This document shows, in pieces, positions 11,080 through 23,010 of a DNA stretch of 64,000 bases. Below the pieces are notes generated by a model, which saw only the letters and a list, made by a program, of their open reading frames with translations, ran no database searches and was not told the DNA's origin. Positions within the stretch are counted from its first letter, which is position 1. Each line of letters begins with the position of its first letter. Position numbers and translations under genes: made by a program. This DNA comes from Epiperipatus broadwayi (lineage: Eukaryota > Onychophora > Udeonychophora > Euonychophora > Peripatidae). The DNA is taken from positions 1 to 64,000 of the forward strand of contig JAQFVV010012531.1 in the NCBI GenBank assembly GCA_028023455.1. The letters are read 5' to 3'.

Positions 11080-13930
11080 ATTAGATATTCCAGTTGACTG
11101 TCAATGATGAATTTTTATTTAGATATCTATAATGGTAGTTCACTTTCAAATGAAGGAAAATTTCATAAACTGGAAGAACTGTCTAATATCTGACTTTGTG
11201 AAGATTAGAAAAAAAAGATGGATAGACAATTAATTTAACAAATGGACAAGTAATTTGACACAAAGGCACAAATATTGGAAATAGAAGTGGAGTTAGATTT
11301 TATTATAAATAAAAAATAGAACAATATTGTGGAAATTGATTGTACACCATACAGAATGGCAAGATAATTTATCCAAATTAATGGAAGATATCAAATGCAG
11401 AAAATTCAGATTTATGTTCCAACAAATTTTATTGTGATGAAGAAAAAAAATCATATATCGATATACAAAGTGCTTTTGATCAAAATAATGTTTTAAAATT
11501 GTCATGAAAAACTTTAATGTTAGAATTGACAAACAATTGAAAAAAGAAAGTATTGATAGTAAACTTGGTTTTGGTGATAGAACTGAAAGAGGACACAGAC
11601 TTGTGGAATCTACATAAAAAGAAAAACTTTATATTAAGAATTCTTACTTTGAGGGAAATGCAAAACAAATATGGATATGTAAGCATTCAAACGAGAATAG
11701 AACAGAATTGAATTATATTTTGACTACAGAAAATACTTATTTCATAGTTTTAATATTTCTTAATAAATTCAAAAGGGGAAATATTCAGGGATTAGTGAGA
11801 TGTAATATAGAGTTAAAGCAAACTAGAGAGACAGTAATTATTTTAAAAAAATAGTATTCATAGTTGATATTCCGAATTTTCAAAAAAATTCCAATAAGTT
11901 TACATTAGAACTTGCAAATCATTTTAAAATATTCCTATTTTGAAGTTAGTTTAGATTTGAATAAAATCAATAGAAAGGTATCTGATACAATATTAAGAAT
12001 TGCAACAAAGATATCTCCTCTAAAAAAGGCAGCAATTTATCAGTAAATTTTCTACTGAGGTAAGTCAATATATGTGTATAAAACAGAAAAGGTGTATATT
12101 TTTTTAAATGCTTCAAAAGAAAAATTGAATGTCTAGAATTTTATAAAATAGTATGAAAAAAGAAATAATAATGATGTAAAAAATACAATTATGAATTGAC
12201 AAGAAAGGTTATAAAAGAGAATGACAGTTTCAAAAGTAAAAAACAGCCTATTGGTAATGGAAGAAAAGTTGTTTATGCAATAAGAAGAAATGTTGGGGCA
12301 ATTACCAAAAAGATAAATGGCAACATGAAATGTGTGGATAAGTTCTATGAAGAATTATATAGTAATAAAAAACAAGAAAACAAAGTATCTCCTACAATTG
12401 TGATATCTTCTGAATTGCCAACTATTTTAAATAAAGATATGAGATATGCAATGAAATCTATGAGGAAGAAAAAAGATTCAGAAAATGATGAAATGATTAT
12501 TGATATCTTAAAAGAATCAAATAAAGAAATAAAAAATGTATATCAAATGTCTAACTGATGAAGATACATGAAATGGCTAGAAAAATATGGTTATAATATT
12601 TATATCTAAAGATAATAATAATAATAATATTAAAAAATTCTATAAAACATTTTTACCAAAATAATTACAATTCATCTACATTGAACTTTGAATTCTAACC
12701 AACTAAAGTGTAAGGCAGATTTAAAAATAGTTTTAGCAATGTAGACTGTATCAAAATATTGAAAGAAATTATAGAATGGACTAATAAATATTAATTGCAT
12801 TTATATTTTGTATTTTTAGTTTATAAAAATGCATTTGTTTCTGTAAGCATTTCCACAGAGATTAAGACTTTGGATCATCAAGATATAGACCCAGAATATT
12901 ATTATATTCTGAAGAATATTATTATATTCTGAAGAATATTTATTGAATTACAATAGGATTGATTGGATTACATAGCAATAAGAAAATTATCACTGATAAG
13001 GGTATAGACAGATAAGTCTCTATTTCCAAAACTTTTTGTAGTAGTTTTACAAGAATTATTTTGTGGATTAATATGAAAATCTAAGGGAATATAAGTAAAT
13101 GTGGATTATTTAACTCATCTAAATTTTGCAGCTGATATGATTGGTTTTGCAAATAATGTTTCCGATCTTCAAAAAATATGGAGAGATTATTGGATAAAAG
13201 TAAGAAATTAGGACTAAAGATAAATTCTAAAAAGACTAATGTAATGTTCAATAGGTTTTTTTCAAGAGAAGAAAATAAGTTTAATAAACATGAATTAAAA
13301 GAAGTTAATAAATACAAATATCTTGGTCAGATTATTAATACATATAAAATGTAATGGATGAAAATTAATCATAAATTTAAATTAAGATGGAATGTTTTTG
13401 ATAGAAATAACTTAGTATTAAACAAAAATATATGTGTTTAAAAAAAAGATGTTTCAAGATATCAATTTTATCAATTCTTACTTGTGGATCTAATACTTAA
13501 ACATTTAACAGAAGAACAATTCATAAATTAAAGATTCTCTCAGCAAAGTGAAGAGAGATGTAGGTTAGAAGTAACAAGGTGTCAAAAATAAAATTCATGG
13601 ATGAAAAAAACAAACATATATTACTGATATCACTGAAAGGCTAAGATACTGAAATGTAACAATACTGGACATACTTCTTGAAAAAATGATAATAGATAGA
13701 CTATTCTGCATTTTAAATTTGATTCAAAGAGTATGTAAAAAATCTAGAAAAAAACCACTGGTGAGATGAATGGATGAAATAAAAGGTCTGCAGATGTGAT
13801 GTAGAGAAAGAAGCAAGACTAAATTCACAAAAAAATTGATTAAATTTTTGACAGACATTTCGCAATAGAATAGATCAATAATATTTTTTAAATAATAATA
13901 ATAATAATAATGATGGTGATGATGATAAAT
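11080..13930 (+). mobile_element. RTE-clade LINE, old and heavily mutated
   Basis: The order of blocks matches the better copy at 31969-34885: endonuclease start (about 11115-11470, including a remnant of the GVGF-type block), linker, a 120-codon open piece (12196-12558), and RT palm remnants. Around 13130 a relic reading HLNFAADMIGFANN corresponds to the LDFADDIVVFANN active-site block of the other copy. The C-terminal region follows and ends near 13880. The 3' end passes into (aat)n and a gat-rich tail, as usual for RTE elements. Dozens of stops and indels make it inert. Confidence 0.8.
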
Positions 13931-14483
13931 AGTGAGTATATGTAGTATTTTGTTCATAAAATTTTCACTATTCATATTTCATAGAAAGTATAGATAATTA
14001 AAATCCACATTATAACCCCAAATGCAACAAAAGAGACTATCATTTCTATAACTTTCACTCACCTAAAACATAATGGTTGTGCATAAAGTATATGACTGAT
14101 TAGTTTGGAAAATTTTGTTATGTCAGTAGTTTAATATTTTTTTGCATACATTGAGGGATGAATAGAAATTTTAAAAGATTTGATTAGCTACAGATATTAT
14201 CAGCACATGTATCAATTTATTATACAGACATAAAAACAATGATTCAAACTATTCTTAAATAGTGAAATAAACTTTCTAAATGCTGTTAGTATCAATGTGC
14301 CAGTCTCTTTCTCAGATTGTTTAGAAAATGTAAAGTAACTATTTACATCCACATTTTTGGTTCGTATACAGATGGCAAGTGACATTTTTAAAAAGTGAAT
14401 TTCAAATCAAGCTCAAGTATAAGCACAATCTTATTCAAAATGACTAAACATTAAACTTCACAAAACAGAATTTTTATTTATTT
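13931..14483. other. Intronic AT-rich sequence
   Basis: No gene recognised between the RTE tail and the 8-bp target duplication of the next element. Confidence 0.4.
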
Positions 14484-14491
14484 TTAAAATC

Positions 14492-15726
14492 GGTTGTGTT
14501 TATAATAGCGTGTTGAAACCGCCGGAGGGCATGGTTTGCTTGTAAACAAAGATAAATATAATGTTGCCAGGGTCGGGTTTTTTTTTTTTGTTTATTTAGC
14601 ACATTTATAAAAGTAATATCAAATAAATTTTTTAACACAAAAAAAATTCATAAAAAAAATCAAAAAATGAATTTACAAAAAGTACTTAATTTTTTTTATT
14701 CTTTTCATTACTTATATGTTCGGGCTGGGGTTTTTTCCTATATATTTTTTTGTTTTTTTTTGTTTATCACATTTAAAAGTACTATCAAATCAATTTTGAA
14801 CCCAAAAAAGTACATCATTTAAAAATGAATTTTAAAAAGTAGTTACTTTTTATTTTTCTCATTACTTATATTTTCGGTTCGGTATTCTACAAAAATCAGC
14901 TTCTTATTTTTTTGTTGTTTGTTTTATTTTTATAAATTATAAATAAATATATTTCCATTTAACGGTAACATTTACAACCCAAAGTCAAACTTTGGGAGGG
15001 GATGTTTACAATTCATAATAAAACAGAACGCAACTCGAAGGTTGACAAAGTTTTTACGGTAATTACCAAAAACATAAATATATATGGCAATTAAAACCAA
15101 CTTTTTGGGCTCTTCAGGAACAGCACACATGCAGCTTCAAGCTCTTTTGTTTGATAACCCTTCCAGCAGTCAGGAAATTCTTTGACATTCAGAAACTTTC
15201 CTATTTCAGCCATTTGATTAAGCTCGCAGTTGTTCTCGCAGAAACATGACTTAGAGCATGATTTGATCCGAATCGTGCTTGTACCTACACTTGCCAAATT
15301 TTTTGAGCAGGAAATGTGAGCTAGGGAAGCATGAGACTATGCTCATAATTGTTAGTAGACATTCTTAAAACATGGGAGATAGAGGGGAAGGTGGTCTTAA
15401 TGAATATTAAAATAGTTTTGACAATCGGAATTCCAGCCGCCCTCACACAATACTGTAGCCAAAAGTGAAATGTGATCGCATATCAAAAATGCTTAGCCCA
15501 AATCTGAGCTGTAAGCTGACACAATAGCTTCTGTGGCAGATTAAACGTCATGTTTCTGTGCATTAGCATAGAAATAGACACAGCTACCCATACAATGGAC
15601 TATTTCTAGGCTCATGCATTAGAAATAGAACTTTTGATAGTGGATGCCACCTAAATGGCATATTTCTATGCGCTATCATAGAAATAATGCCCTCCAGTGG
15701 TTTCAAGACAGTATTATAAAACAACC
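14492..15726. mobile_element. Non-autonomous TIR DNA transposon (hAT-like), copy 1
   Basis: The element starts GGTTGTGTTTATAATAGCG and ends with the imperfect reverse complement (tattataaaacaacc). It is flanked by an exact 8-bp duplication TTAAAATC (14484-14491 and 15727-15734). Length is 1235 bp. The left half holds degenerate direct repeats (blocks with tttatcacattt...agt...atcaaat), and the right end holds three palindromes. A 68-codon minus-strand frame (15091-15297) is not preserved in the second copy at 42972-44332, so I do not call a gene. An 8-bp duplication fits hAT; P or Mutator-like elements are alternatives. No transposase is present. Confidence 0.85.
15549..15690. repeat. Three subterminal palindromes in hAT-like copy 1
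   Basis: Palindromes lie at 15552-15573 (TTTCTGTGC with GCATAGAAA), 15600-15628 (CTATTTCTA with TAGAAATAG) and 15661-15686 (TATTTCTATG with CATAGAAATA). Subterminal repeated sites in such elements usually bind transposase. The third palindrome is kept in the other copy by a compensatory change, TATTTCTGTG with CACAGAAATA (44269-44294). Confidence 0.75.
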
Positions 15727-15819
15727 TTAAAATCTTTATAATAAATAATAAAAAACAATATACAACAGCTATATAAATATATGCATGCATATTAATAATA
15801 ATTATATATAAAAAGCATT

Positions 15820-15920
15820 TTTTCTCATGTGTCAAAGCATCGGCCGGGAAGTGAACCCACAAACCTAGGACAACTTCTTGTAAGGCAGCTGTTCTGACCA
15901 CTTGACCACCAATGCTTGAC
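15820..15920 (-). mobile_element. tRNA-derived SINE, second copy or related family
   Basis: The minus strand reads GTCAAGCATTGGTGG, then A box TGGTCAAGTGG, B box GGTTCACTTCC, and the closing arm CGATGCTTTGAC followed by an A-rich tail (gagaaaaaa). As in the copy at 10230-10343, both ends pair as a long acceptor-like stem. It lies about 100 bp right of the hAT-like element. Target duplication is unclear. Confidence 0.7.
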
Positions 15921-16600
15921 ATGATTTCTTAATTTTGATGCTGAAATTCACTATTGTTATGAATAAAATATTTCCAATATTTGTATAGTAAACTTTTACA
16001 AAATATATTATTTTATTTGTAGTAATTCAAGCAATTTTATCCTTATCACCTTTTACTATTTTCTCCTTTGGGGATATGGTGTTTCAATGGCTGTTGTTCA
16101 ATAGTCTTGAATAGCAGGTTTGAAATTAGATTTTGCTAAGATACATATTGAACAGCCAATGTTATTTCCAAATCTTTCTTTTTTGAAGAAGCAAAATCTT
16201 TCATTTTATCTTATCTTCCATTTTTCTAAAAAGCTACTGATCCATCATATTTTATATACTTTTATTATTATATCATGTCAATTTGAGTTCACATTTTTGT
16301 TTCAATTATTGACTTCATTTGAATATATATGCATTCCTTATCTAATGGATTAACAAGTATCTAAAAATTTAATTGTTATCTCTTTCTTTTGATTTTTATT
16401 AATTATTTGCTTGAATTTTGAAGTTTGATTATTTATAAGTCACTATTGCAAAGAACATAATGTTAAATGACAATTTTAAACAAAATTATTAGTACATAAC
16501 TATTAATATGCTTTTGACTATTGTTGATAGGTTTAGTCTTTAAGATGGGTATGTGTGTAGTGCTTTTGGTGATAAATGTAAGTGTTCTCTTACATTTCCC
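15921..16600. other. Intronic AT-rich sequence
   Basis: No gene recognised. A 77-codon plus-strand frame (16120-16353) is hydrophobic low-complexity sequence without family motifs. A 3' LTR of the Ty3 element that follows may be hidden here, but I could not match it to a partner. Confidence 0.35.
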
Positions 16601-16606
16601 CTTCTC

Positions 16607-19600
16607 TTAAGGAATTAAAATAAATGTGATATTTTTTATTAGCAAGTTTTTATTTAAATAAGAGAAAATTAATTTGGTTTTTTGTTGTAGGGTTTTAATA
16701 TGTTGGCCTTGTATGTCCAGAGAATTTGTCCTCCACAATCTAGCCAATATGTGCTTGGTCCTGGTTATAATAAATGATTCTTCATAAGTGTTGCAGAATT
16801 TGTGAAAGATGAAATCTTGTGGTTTACTGATATGTGAGCTTTTTAAGAATACTTTATTATCTATTTTAAATTGGTAATTCAACTTTGTTTTTTTATGCTT
16901 TTGGGCCATTTGTACCATTTTTGAAAGCCTCTTTCTGATCTCTTTCTGAAACTATAGATGGTTTCATGATTATTGGTATATATTTATGAAACAAAATTGG
17001 AATATTTTGGTTCAATTGTAGTCTAATGGCTGTGGATCCAGTGGACTCATTAACTTTCCAATTTATGTAGCTGACTCTATGCTGTGTATGCTTTACCCAC
17101 CCTTTATGCTTATCCTCTGGCCAAATCCTAATCAAATATCCAAGTTCTCACATCACATGTTCACATGGGTTTGACTATGGATTTTTAATATAGATAAGCA
17201 CATGTTTTATTTGGTATTTCTCTTTCCCATTTATTTTTTGGATAAAAAAGGGGTACCATAATTAGTTAAAATCATTGCAGGCTTTTCTATCTCTTTAAGA
17301 TGGAGAGTGTCTTATAGTTTGGTAGCATGTCTAGTATTAGCTTGGGGTATTGGATAAGCTGACACAAATTTTGAAAAGAGATCATAAGCTACTAATAGAT
17401 ATATATGTTTGTTTGGTGGAGGCAAGGGTGCATAAAAATATATAGCTAAGATCTCATTTGGTCTTTCTGGTGTTATGGAGTTTACTGAACTAATGTAATT
17501 TCTGTTTACTGTCTTGGTTTTTAAACATATTTGACAACTTTGAATCTTGTGTAAGATGTATTTGTATATTCTAGACTAGTAAAACCAGTTTTTCATTGTC
17601 TGTTCAATTTTTTGGCTCTGTAGTGCCCATATAAGCAATGAACATATTGTATGAGTGGATTTTTGATGTTTCAGATATTATTACTCTGGTATTCATGTGT
17701 ATCATTGTCCAGTTTGTATTTCAAGACCTTGTGGTCTAACTTATATTGTTTGAGATTATTGGCTGTGTACAGAATTTCCACTTTGTTTAATGTTTTAATA
17801 ATTGGGATCAGATCTTTATCTTGATTTTGTAAGTTGTGCATATTTATTAAATCATTTTCTACATTTTTATTGAACATTAAATCAATATTCATAATGTAAA
17901 CATTGTCTATTTATAAGTGTTATTGTTCTGATCTACATGTATTTCAATTTGGCACATTGTCTACAATATTTCCAGATCCTTTACAGTATTCATTTGTATT
18001 GTTGAATTCTTGTAATAACAGTCTCCATGTAACAAGGCTTGTATTACTTATATAGCATTGATTCAAGAACTCAAGGCTTTTGTGATTTGTGATCACTATT
18101 ACCTTTGATCCTAGAAGCATTTTTCAAAATTTCTGAAAAGCCCACACTATTGCTGGTGATTCTTTCTTAGTGACTATATAATTTATTTCTGGACCCTTGA
18201 AGAGATAGCTAATAAAATAGAGAACTCCTGTTTGGCTGTCCTTTTGGATTTGAGATAAAGTTATCCCTAGACCATAATCAATGCTATGTGTTTGTATGAT
18301 AAATGACTTATTAAAATCAAGAAAAGATCACATGGTTTACTCTAAAAATTCTGTTTTAATTTTAGCCAATGCCTCATTTTGTTTTTTAGTCCAGTTTCAT
18401 TTCTCATCTTTCCTTATGAGTTTCAATAATGGTTCCCTATGATCAGAAAATTTTTGGTACAAATGATTATAAAACTTACATAATCCTAGGAACAATCTGA
18501 TTTGCTTTTTGTTGCTAGATTTAGGGAAATTCTGCATAGTACTAACCTTATTGGGGTGAATTTTGATCCCATTACAACCAGTGATATGCCCTAAGAAGAC
18601 TACTTCATTACATAGTAGAGTACTCTTCTTGAAATTGACTTTTATCGCCTTATCATAGCACTCTTTAAAAAAATTTATATGTTGAAGATGTTTTTTAATT
18701 GTAGATTATGCAATTATAACATCAACTGCATATGTCTGTTTGATCTCAGAAGATAGGGTTTTATCTAAACATCTTATCAGTTCAGTACCACTATTAATCA
18801 ATTCAAATGGCATCCTATTAAATTGATAAATAAATACTTCATACTGGAATGCCATGTATTGGCAGTCTTCTGAATGGCATTCTATCAGCTAATAATTAGA
18901 AGTTAAAATAAAAGTAGAAAATACTTTTTTATTTCCAAATTTCACGAATAATTCATGTATGGGCAGTAGTATATTTCTATCAGGAATAGTTATTTTGTTT
19001 AGTTGCCTTGCATCTTGACAAAATCTCATTGACCCATCTTTCTTCTTCACTGTTACAATTGGATTACAATATGGTGAGGAGCATTTGAAAATTATCCCCA
19101 AATCAATCATTTTATTTATTTGTTTGGATATTTCTTCCCGATATTGGTATGGGATAGGATAGGATTTGGATTGAAATGGTTGGTAATGAAATAAATTTAT
19201 TCTTTGTTGGAATTCTTCTATTACTCCCAGTGTTTCAGATAATATCATGTTGTATTCATCAATGATAGATCACAACTTGTTTACATCACTGCTTCCAATT
19301 AAATTGGACTCTGCAATTTTATTCCATGAGCACTTATGCGATATTTGACACTATGCAATAAATTTCAGGTATGTCATATTTTGACAGTAATACCATCTCT
19401 GAAACCTCATCATCTATCCTGACTAATTTATTTGGGAAATCATTCATATATTGGTTTATGTGCAAGAAGTCTGCTTCTAAAATGATTTCATGGAGTCATT
19501 TAATATAAAAAAGACATGATAGATAATTGTTTGGCTGATTTTTGATTCAATACAGATTTGTTTTTGCATTATTTTGCTTTTCTGTTGTTAGCCATGCTAA

Positions 19601-20620
19601 CCTGAATTGACCTGAGTGGTAGGGTATTAATATTTGGATTTTTATTTAAAATTTTATCATAAAATGCATCAGAAATCGTTGATATTTGGCTAACAGTGTC
19701 TAACAAAGCCTTCAATAGCAAATCCTTAAACAACATTTTTTATGTGGCAACTTTGTAAAGCATAATTGGGTATTTTATCTTCCCATGAATAGGTTAAGTT
19801 AGTGCTTTTCCTATGTAGTTTTACTTTTGTTCCTCTTCTTTAATATGGTTCCTTGAGATGAGGAACTATGTCTCAAGTACCATTTTAGTTTATTTTAAGA
19901 GTAGTTTTAGATGCAGTCTTATTACACTCAGATTACGGTGGTTTTGTGGATTGTTGGAAGTATTTATAATAGGGTTGTTATTATCTAGACATTTATTATT
20001 TATTTTTCTACTGTTGTTGTTATTAATTTGGTTTGACTTTCACTTCCAATGATGGGGATCATTATTATTTTTCCTTTTTTTTTTTTGTAATTTACAGCAC
20101 TGATATTTCTTTTTTTTTTTCAGAAGTTTTGCTTATCATATTATGGTTATGTCAATATTGTTTAATAGATGTGCAATTTGTTCAATGTTCTGTGCATTAT
20201 TGCAAAAAAAAGATTGTTCTATTTTTAATGGAAGATTATGTTTCATGATTCTATTTATTTGACTTTCTTTCAAATAATATGTATTTAGAGTTTTGAACTT
20301 GGCCACCGGTCATCTAAAAAAATTGATTAAGGTTTCTCCAAGGATATATCTATATTTTTCTTGGAGTAGCTGATTCAACAATGGTTCCTGTTGATCTTTG
20401 TTCCAAAAATGTTTTATTAGTAAAGCTTAATATTCATCAAAAGTGTATGGTGCTTGAAATAATGACTCCCACCATGATAGTGCCTCTCCTTGTAAGTGAC
20501 TGTAAGCCACTATCAATTTTTTCCCCTTCTGACAGGTTAGAATGAGAAGTATAAATTCAAACCTCTCAAATTTTCAATCAGAGTCTCATTTGTAAAGCCT
20601 TTGAATACTTTAAGTTTCAT
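16607..20620 (-). mobile_element. Ty3-type LTR retrotransposon, internal region, decayed
   Basis: Minus-strand reading gives a complete pol order. A Gag remnant (PLLNQLLQEKYRY, near 20370-20400) is followed by a protease-like LKALLDTVSQIS (about 19685-19720). The RT contains YCNPIVTVKKKDGSMRFCQDA (open piece 18889-19248). Next come an FLGH block followed by a GIKIHPNKV block (about 18545-18600), RNase H with HSIDYGLG near 18270, an integrase zinc-finger relic (CQICLKTK, about 17520-17540), and the integrase core and C-terminus (open pieces 16893-17135 and 16607-16918). The order PR-RT-RNaseH-IN is that of Ty3/mdg4 elements. Many stops and frameshifts are present, and the RT active site reads AVD rather than VDD. 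No LTR pair or primer-binding site was identified. Confidence 0.85.
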
Positions 20621-21420
20621 AAATTGATTAATTGTATTCATTGCTACTTTTATTACTCACCTCATTTGGGTTATTTATAATTGGCCATATTATTTGATCA
20701 TAAAATCTTTCTCATTGGTTTGTTGAACATAGTTTACTTCTTAGAACAATTTGTTATTAAAATCTGGCTAACAAAGTGTAATTATTTTAATGAAACTTTG
20801 TATATAATGCTTAATGTGTTTACCTGTTATAACCATGAACTAGTACTCAAATCTGGATGAGCATGGTGATGTTTTAGGTAGTTGAGAAATTTTTAAACAA
20901 ATTCTTTATTTTTACAAGTACCTGACCCATAAGAAATCTAAACAGCTATTTAATAATAACAGGTAGAGTAAAGCTACCGTTGTAATTGGTTGGTCAGATG
21001 AAAAGCTCCGCACTGGTTGCAAAATAAAACTTAATTCCAATATAAGACAGTTTTACCTTAATATGATAAAAAAATTATAAATCTATTACTTTATGGTTTA
21101 TTTTTACCTTTAATTTTTATTCTATTTATAACGTCACTTCTTTAATTTTTTAATTTTTATTGAACTAATTTTCTAATATCTCAATGCGCTGCAGTATAAA
21201 TTTCTGCCCACCTTTTATTAGCTTTATTGAATAGTTTTAATTGATTCGCTTTTACTCTGAATGTATTTATAAACATAAATATATTTGTTAAGAAAGACTG
21301 TGGTGTAGAAAATAAGGGATATATTACCTTTATTGCATAAAACTGTTGAAAATTGTTTTTTGAAAATTTAAATTTTAGGTGTAGAATGCATTATTATATG
21401 TTCATTAATCTATAAAATTA
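20621..21420. other. Intronic sequence, possible remains of a 5' LTR
   Basis: No gene recognised. The 5' LTR of the Ty3 element should lie here, but it shows no readable repeat with sequence left of 16600. Confidence 0.35.
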
Positions 21421-21422
21421 AA

Positions 21423-21618
21423 TGAAAACACATCCGAATCTTAATTTGCCTGTTAATTTTTAAATGTTGTTTTTAATAATATATTTATATATTTATTTTT
21501 AAATTCAGTGTTAAGAACTCCCAAACCATCAGTAGGTGATGCTGATGACTACTACTATCTTTGGGATGATTACTACTAGTTCGGATGTGTTTTCCAACAG
21601 CAAAGGAATGTCACTAAG
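21423..21618 (+). other. Exon-like segment with inverted ends, copy 2
   Basis: An acceptor (aaattcag at 21501-21508) and a donor (aag then gtatat at 21619) enclose 110 bp. In the phase of the upstream DCST1-like exon it would read VLRTPKPSVGDADDYYYLWDDYY and stop; after the stop the frame stays open to the donor. Inverted ends tGAAAACACATCCGAA (21423-21438) and TTCGGATGTGTTTTCC (21580-21595) match at 15 of 16 bases. Either a small TIR element that mimics an exon or a duplicated alternative exon is possible. Confidence 0.4.
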
Positions 21619-22200
21619 GTATATTTGTATTTTCATATTATATATATATATAAATTTTTGTCAAGACAACTAGGATTTGTTAAGCTTTGCTTTTTATCAC
21701 CTAATATCTTGTTATAAATATATGTAATGTCAAATTGTTTTAAAGAAGCTCATATAAGCTTCCTTTGTTATCTTATTGTTTGACTAATTTTTAAATTGTT
21801 ATATATAATAGCCAAATTCTTAATTGTAGACTATGATAAAGCTATAGATTACAATTCTGAATTTAGTTATTATATATAACATATATAATCAAATATTTTA
21901 TTATTATTTATATTAATAGTTGAATATAGTTTTTTATGATAAAAATTTTTAAGGCTTCCCATAATTTAATTATTAAGATGTCAATATTCAGAATAATACT
22001 AGAAAATGAATACAATTGTATTATTAAATTGCAGTATAATGGTCTCAACCAAACTTAACTGGTCAACTTAATGGATATGATAATAATGAGAGTTATATCA
22101 TACAATTGACCAAAAAAAGTTGTGTGTAGAATAAAAGAGCAGTTATAATAATATATTAACACTGGTTTTTTATAATATGATATTTTTTTATATGTGATTT
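21619..22200. other. Intronic AT-rich sequence
   Basis: No gene or element ends recognised. Confidence 0.4.
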
Positions 22201-23010
22201 TATTATTTAAGTTGTAGAATACCTTTTCTGGATTTTGGTGGCAATAGTATACAGTAAACCTGTTTTTAAATCTGGTGTTTTGGTAATTATATTGGTGACA
22301 ATAATATGTGGTAAACTTTAATTTTTAAATCTGGTATTTTGTTACCTATGGCACTTTAGTTTTGAATTTTAATGCTTCAAAGACTATGCCATTTCAAAAT
22401 CTTAGTTCTGAATTCTAGTTATTTGGTTTTCATATTACATAGTAAATATTAGTTTTGAATTCTTTTTATAGTGATTATAATACCTGGAAAATATTTGTTC
22501 TGAATTTTGGTGTTTAGTTGATTTAGTGCCTGAGAAACATCAACACTGAATTCTGATTTTTGTGTGTATGAATATACTAAATCTTACATCTTAATTCTAG
22601 TTCTTTACTAACTATGGCATATGGTAAAACTTAATTATGAATTCAGGTTTTTGGTGGCAATGGCACATAGTTAAATTTAGTTCTTAAATCAAATGCTCAG
22701 GTGATTATTTCACATCGTAAATCTAAGTTTTTTTATTTAGTAAATTTTGTGATTATGAAGCAGGGTAAATCTTAGCTCTGAATTCTGCTGTATTTATTAC
22801 TGATATTATGTAAACATTAGCTATGAATATTGGATTTTTGGCAATCAAATATATGTTAAACTTCAGTTCTTAATTTTAGTTTTTATAGCATATATTGAAA
22901 TTACTTTTTAAAACTACTGTATTAGTGGCTGTAATATATAATGAATCTTGATTTTAATGCTGATGCTTTTATTATTATATTAGGTGGCTAACTTCATTTT
23001 TAATTTCAAG
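22200..23010. repeat. Ancient degenerate minisatellite, unit about 60-75 bp
   Basis: The sequence cycles through a recognisable but diverged unit: a block like ttagttctgaattctggt, then a short tttggtg block, then a block like atggcacatggtaaat. More than ten rounds are visible with substitutions and indels between every pair, so the array is old. No open frame is maintained. Confidence 0.65.

Noticed and set aside
12196-12558. 120-codon frame as an independent gene
   Set aside because: It aligns with the linker between endonuclease and RT of the RTE copy at 31969-34885 (FGIGRK block), so it is part of the decayed LINE.
15091-15297. Cysteine-containing 68-codon minus-strand frame inside the hAT-like element
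   Set aside because: The second copy of the element has frameshifts and a stop in the same region, so the frame is not maintained.
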